Below, one piece after another: positions 33,352 to 34,878 of a DNA stretch of 34,878 nt (position 1 is its first letter; each line of letters starts with the position of its first letter). The DNA is from Candidatus Thiodiazotropha sp. 'RUGA' (lineage in GTDB: Bacteria; Pseudomonadota; Gammaproteobacteria; Chromatiales; Chromatiaceae). Made by a program: the position numbers and the translations under genes. The stretch is taken from positions 1 to 34,878 of the forward strand of contig JAEPDS010000036.1 in the NCBI GenBank assembly GCA_016842065.1, given 5' to 3'. The notes below the pieces were generated by a model that was not told the origin of the DNA, searched no databases, and saw only the letters and a program-made list of their open reading frames with translations.

Positions 33352-33990
33352 TTAGAGTCCGTCCGCCACGAACGGATTGGTCTGGCGCTCCTCGCCAAAG
33401 GTGGAATCGGGTCCATGACCGGGTATGAAGCGGACGTCATCCCCCAGCGGCCAGAGCCGCTCTCGGATTGAACGCAGCAGGGCCTGGTGGTCACCGCGGG
33501 GGAAGTCGGTTCTACCAATGGAACCTTTGAACAGTACGTCGCCAACCTGGGCGACCCGGCTCTCCCGGTGAAAAAATACGATATGGCCTGGGGTATGGCC
33601 TGGACAGTGGATGACTTCCAGCTTCTCATCCCCCAGAGAGACCTGGTCCCCATCTTCCAGCCATTGATCCGGCGTGCATTTTCTACCGTCGCCAAAACCG
33701 AACATCTCCGCCTGCTGGTCCATGTTGTCGAGCCAGAAGGCATCCTCCTTGTGTGGGCCATGGATCGGTATGCCAAGCCGCTCCGCCAGCTCGACTGCGC
33801 CACCGGCATGATCCAGGTGGCCATGGGTGAGCAGAATCATCTGTGGTTTCAGCTCCAGATCCTCAAGCATGGCGGTCAGCCGCTGACTCTCCCCGCCCGG
33901 ATCGATGATGGCGGCCGCCCGGGTGTTTTCACACCAGAAGAGGGTGCAGTTTTGCTCGAAGGGGGTTACGGGTATGACTTTGTATTGCAT
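33352..33990 (-). CDS. YcbL-type metallo-beta-lactamase-fold hydrolase (glyoxalase II-like)
   Basis: 212-residue cytoplasmic metallohydrolase. The metal motif THGHLDH (55-61) is followed by CPGHTPGH, GDVLF and a late IPGHGP, the complete set of the family. It starts MQYKVIPVTPFEQNCTLFWCE, closely parallel to E. coli YcbL, a type II glyoxalase-like enzyme hydrolysing thioesters such as S-lactoylglutathione. An in-frame GTG at 34023 would add 11 residues that have no counterpart in YcbL, so the ATG at 33990 is chosen. It is a single gene between the nrdD promoter and the thioredoxin-like gene. Confidence 0.9.
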   Translation of the reverse strand: MQYKVIPVTPFEQNCTLFWCENTRAAAIIDPGGESQRLTAMLEDLELKPQMILLTHGHLDHAGGAVELAERLGIPIHGPHKEDAFWLDNMDQQAEMFGFGDGRKCTPDQWLEDGDQVSLGDEKLEVIHCPGHTPGHIVFFHRESRVAQVGDVLFKGSIGRTDFPRGDHQALLRSIRERLWPLGDDVRFIPGHGPDSTFGEERQTNPFVADGL

Positions 33991-34115
33991 GGGTGTAAAC
34001 AGGTTCCTGGTGTCGAATGACACTTAACTTATTAGAGAATAGAGCCGCCAATCAACGCAAAACAGAGACTGTATCGCAAAAGCCATTTGCGGCATTTTGC
34101 GGTGATTGGCGTCCA

Positions 34116-34496
34116 TTAGCGGTTAAGCTTGTTCAACAGGCTCTCAATCTGGTTGGCTTTTTTCGCGCCCAGAAGGATATCATCGATTACCCCGTCTTTT
34201 ACCAGAATCAGCGTCGGCGTGGCGCGGATTTTATACGCTCTGGCCGCGTCCGGGTCATCGCTGACGTTGATTTTGCTGATATTCCCGTGTTGCGTAGACA
34301 GATCGTCGATAATCGGCGTCATCTGTTTGCAGGGTGGGCAGCTTTCACTGTAGAAGTAGAGCAGCTGGTCCTCCGTTTCCCCATTCGCCGATGCCACCTT
34401 ATGGCCAATCTGTCGTTTGGCGGAGAGGTAGGTGAGCAGCGGTACCAGAATCAGATAGCTGGCAATCAGCAGCAGTATGATCATCACCCAGGACAT
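34116..34496 (-). CDS. Membrane-anchored thioredoxin-like protein
   Basis: 126 residues: one N-terminal transmembrane helix (~4-24, IILLLIASYLILVPLLTYL) and a thioredoxin fold with the active site SESCPPCKQM (the two cysteines near 53 and 56) and the conserved cis-proline segment RATPTLILVKDG. The CPPC dithiol suggests thiol-disulfide exchange. The membrane orientation is not certain. There is no gene partner in the same transcript. Confidence 0.85.
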   Translation of the reverse strand: MSWVMIILLLIASYLILVPLLTYLSAKRQIGHKVASANGETEDQLLYFYSESCPPCKQMTPIIDDLSTQHGNISKINVSDDPDAARAYKIRATPTLILVKDGVIDDILLGAKKANQIESLLNKLNR

Positions 34497-34750
34497 TAGG
34501 CTATCTCCAGTGGACTTTAATTACCCGGCCAACTAATAGGCCTTAGTTTAGGCTGTTTTTTTCTGTCTCAGTTCTTTGAATCAGCACGATACTTACGCCT
34601 TGCTCAAATGTAAGCTGTGGTTATCGGTCCGGCAAACCTATGTCAAATCCCATCGGTCGGACCTGGCGCAATGCCGATTACCCTTGAAGTGAGATTGAAT
34701 GCCTATTATTGTGCCTGAAAATCCCTACACTTCAGGTAGAAATCCCATCG
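34497..34750. other. Intergenic region before the last gene
   Basis: About 250 bp between divergent genes. The motif aatcccatcg occurs twice (near 34647 and at 34741-34750); otherwise nothing was recognised. Confidence 0.35.
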
Positions 34751-34878
34751 ATGGAACAGACAACGCTCTTTATTGTGGTTGGTGGACTGTTAGTCCTCAC
34801 CTTGGTGCTGGCAAGCATCATTCAGCGTTATAACGACTTTGTTGAAGAGCGTAATCAGAAGGTACAGCGTATTCTCAA
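34751..34878 (+). CDS. Start of a membrane protein, cut by window end
   Basis: An ATG at 34751 opens a frame without stops to the window end (42 codons). It begins MEQTTLFIVVGGLLVLTLVL and continues ASIIQRYNDFVEERNQKVQ, that is a transmembrane helix followed by a charged helix on the likely cytoplasmic side. No strong ribosome binding site is seen (only aggtag upstream). Family not recognisable from this fragment. Confidence 0.5.
   Translation, partial: MEQTTLFIVVGGLLVLTLVLASIIQRYNDFVEERNQKVQRIL

Overview
The window looks like chromosome from a sulfur-oxidising gammaproteobacterium that can live with and without oxygen, of the kind found among free-living and symbiotic Chromatiales-like sulfur oxidisers. 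The case rests on a Tat-exported flavocytochrome c sulfide dehydrogenase flavoprotein with its dihaem cytochrome partner, two further dihaem c-type cytochromes, a tetrahaem NapC/NirT-type quinol dehydrogenase, and ribonucleotide reductases of both class Ia (aerobic) and class III (anaerobic). No rRNA, tRNA or CRISPR array was recognised. Taxonomy below class is inference.

Layout. 1-10.2 kb is a mosaic of small chromosomal units: an ACP/acyl-AMP ligase/acyltransferase fusion, a DUF2459 lipoprotein, a two-CBS protein, a pilin-like protein, alanine dehydrogenase with a divergent Lrp/AsnC regulator, an HxlR regulator with a divergent SnoaL-like protein and operator repeats between them, a ferredoxin-NADP reductase and a secreted hypothetical. 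10.6-11.2 kb holds a cold-shock protein and an RRM RNA-binding protein. 11.3-12.6 kb holds a Y1/HUH (RAYT-type) transposase preceded by tandem repeats; the same repeat core is scattered in at least twelve intergenic copies between 4.8 and 16.3 kb. 12.9-18.0 kb is an AT-rich accessory block of five minus-strand genes: two membrane/coiled-coil proteins, a helix-turn-helix protein, a deoxyribosyltransferase/TIR-like protein and a zinc-finger DUF4145 protein. Its gene types resemble those in bacterial conflict islands, but no known system is complete.

18.3-22.9 kb is the class Ia ribonucleotide reductase operon (nrdA, nrdB, a small zinc-ribbon gene). 23.2-30.1 kb is the redox/sulfur block: CBS protein, cytochrome c plus DUF302 protein, a divergent dihaem cytochrome, fccA-fccB, an ankyrin-repeat periplasmic protein and the NapC-type cytochrome. 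30.3-33.2 kb is the class III reductase operon. Here NrdD appears split: the main 681-residue chain lacks the glycyl-radical loop, which lies on a translationally coupled 60-residue ORF followed by the radical SAM activase. The window ends with a YcbL-type metallo-beta-lactamase-fold hydrolase, a membrane-anchored thioredoxin-like protein and the start of an unidentified membrane protein.

How it fits together. Sulfide electrons would pass from FccB through FccA into the periplasmic cytochrome pool. The class Ia and III reductases would make deoxynucleotides under oxic and anoxic conditions. Both reductase promoters carry paired NrdR boxes 32 bp apart in the same geometry, with one box abutting the -35 and the other overlapping the -10, so one repressor probably controls both.
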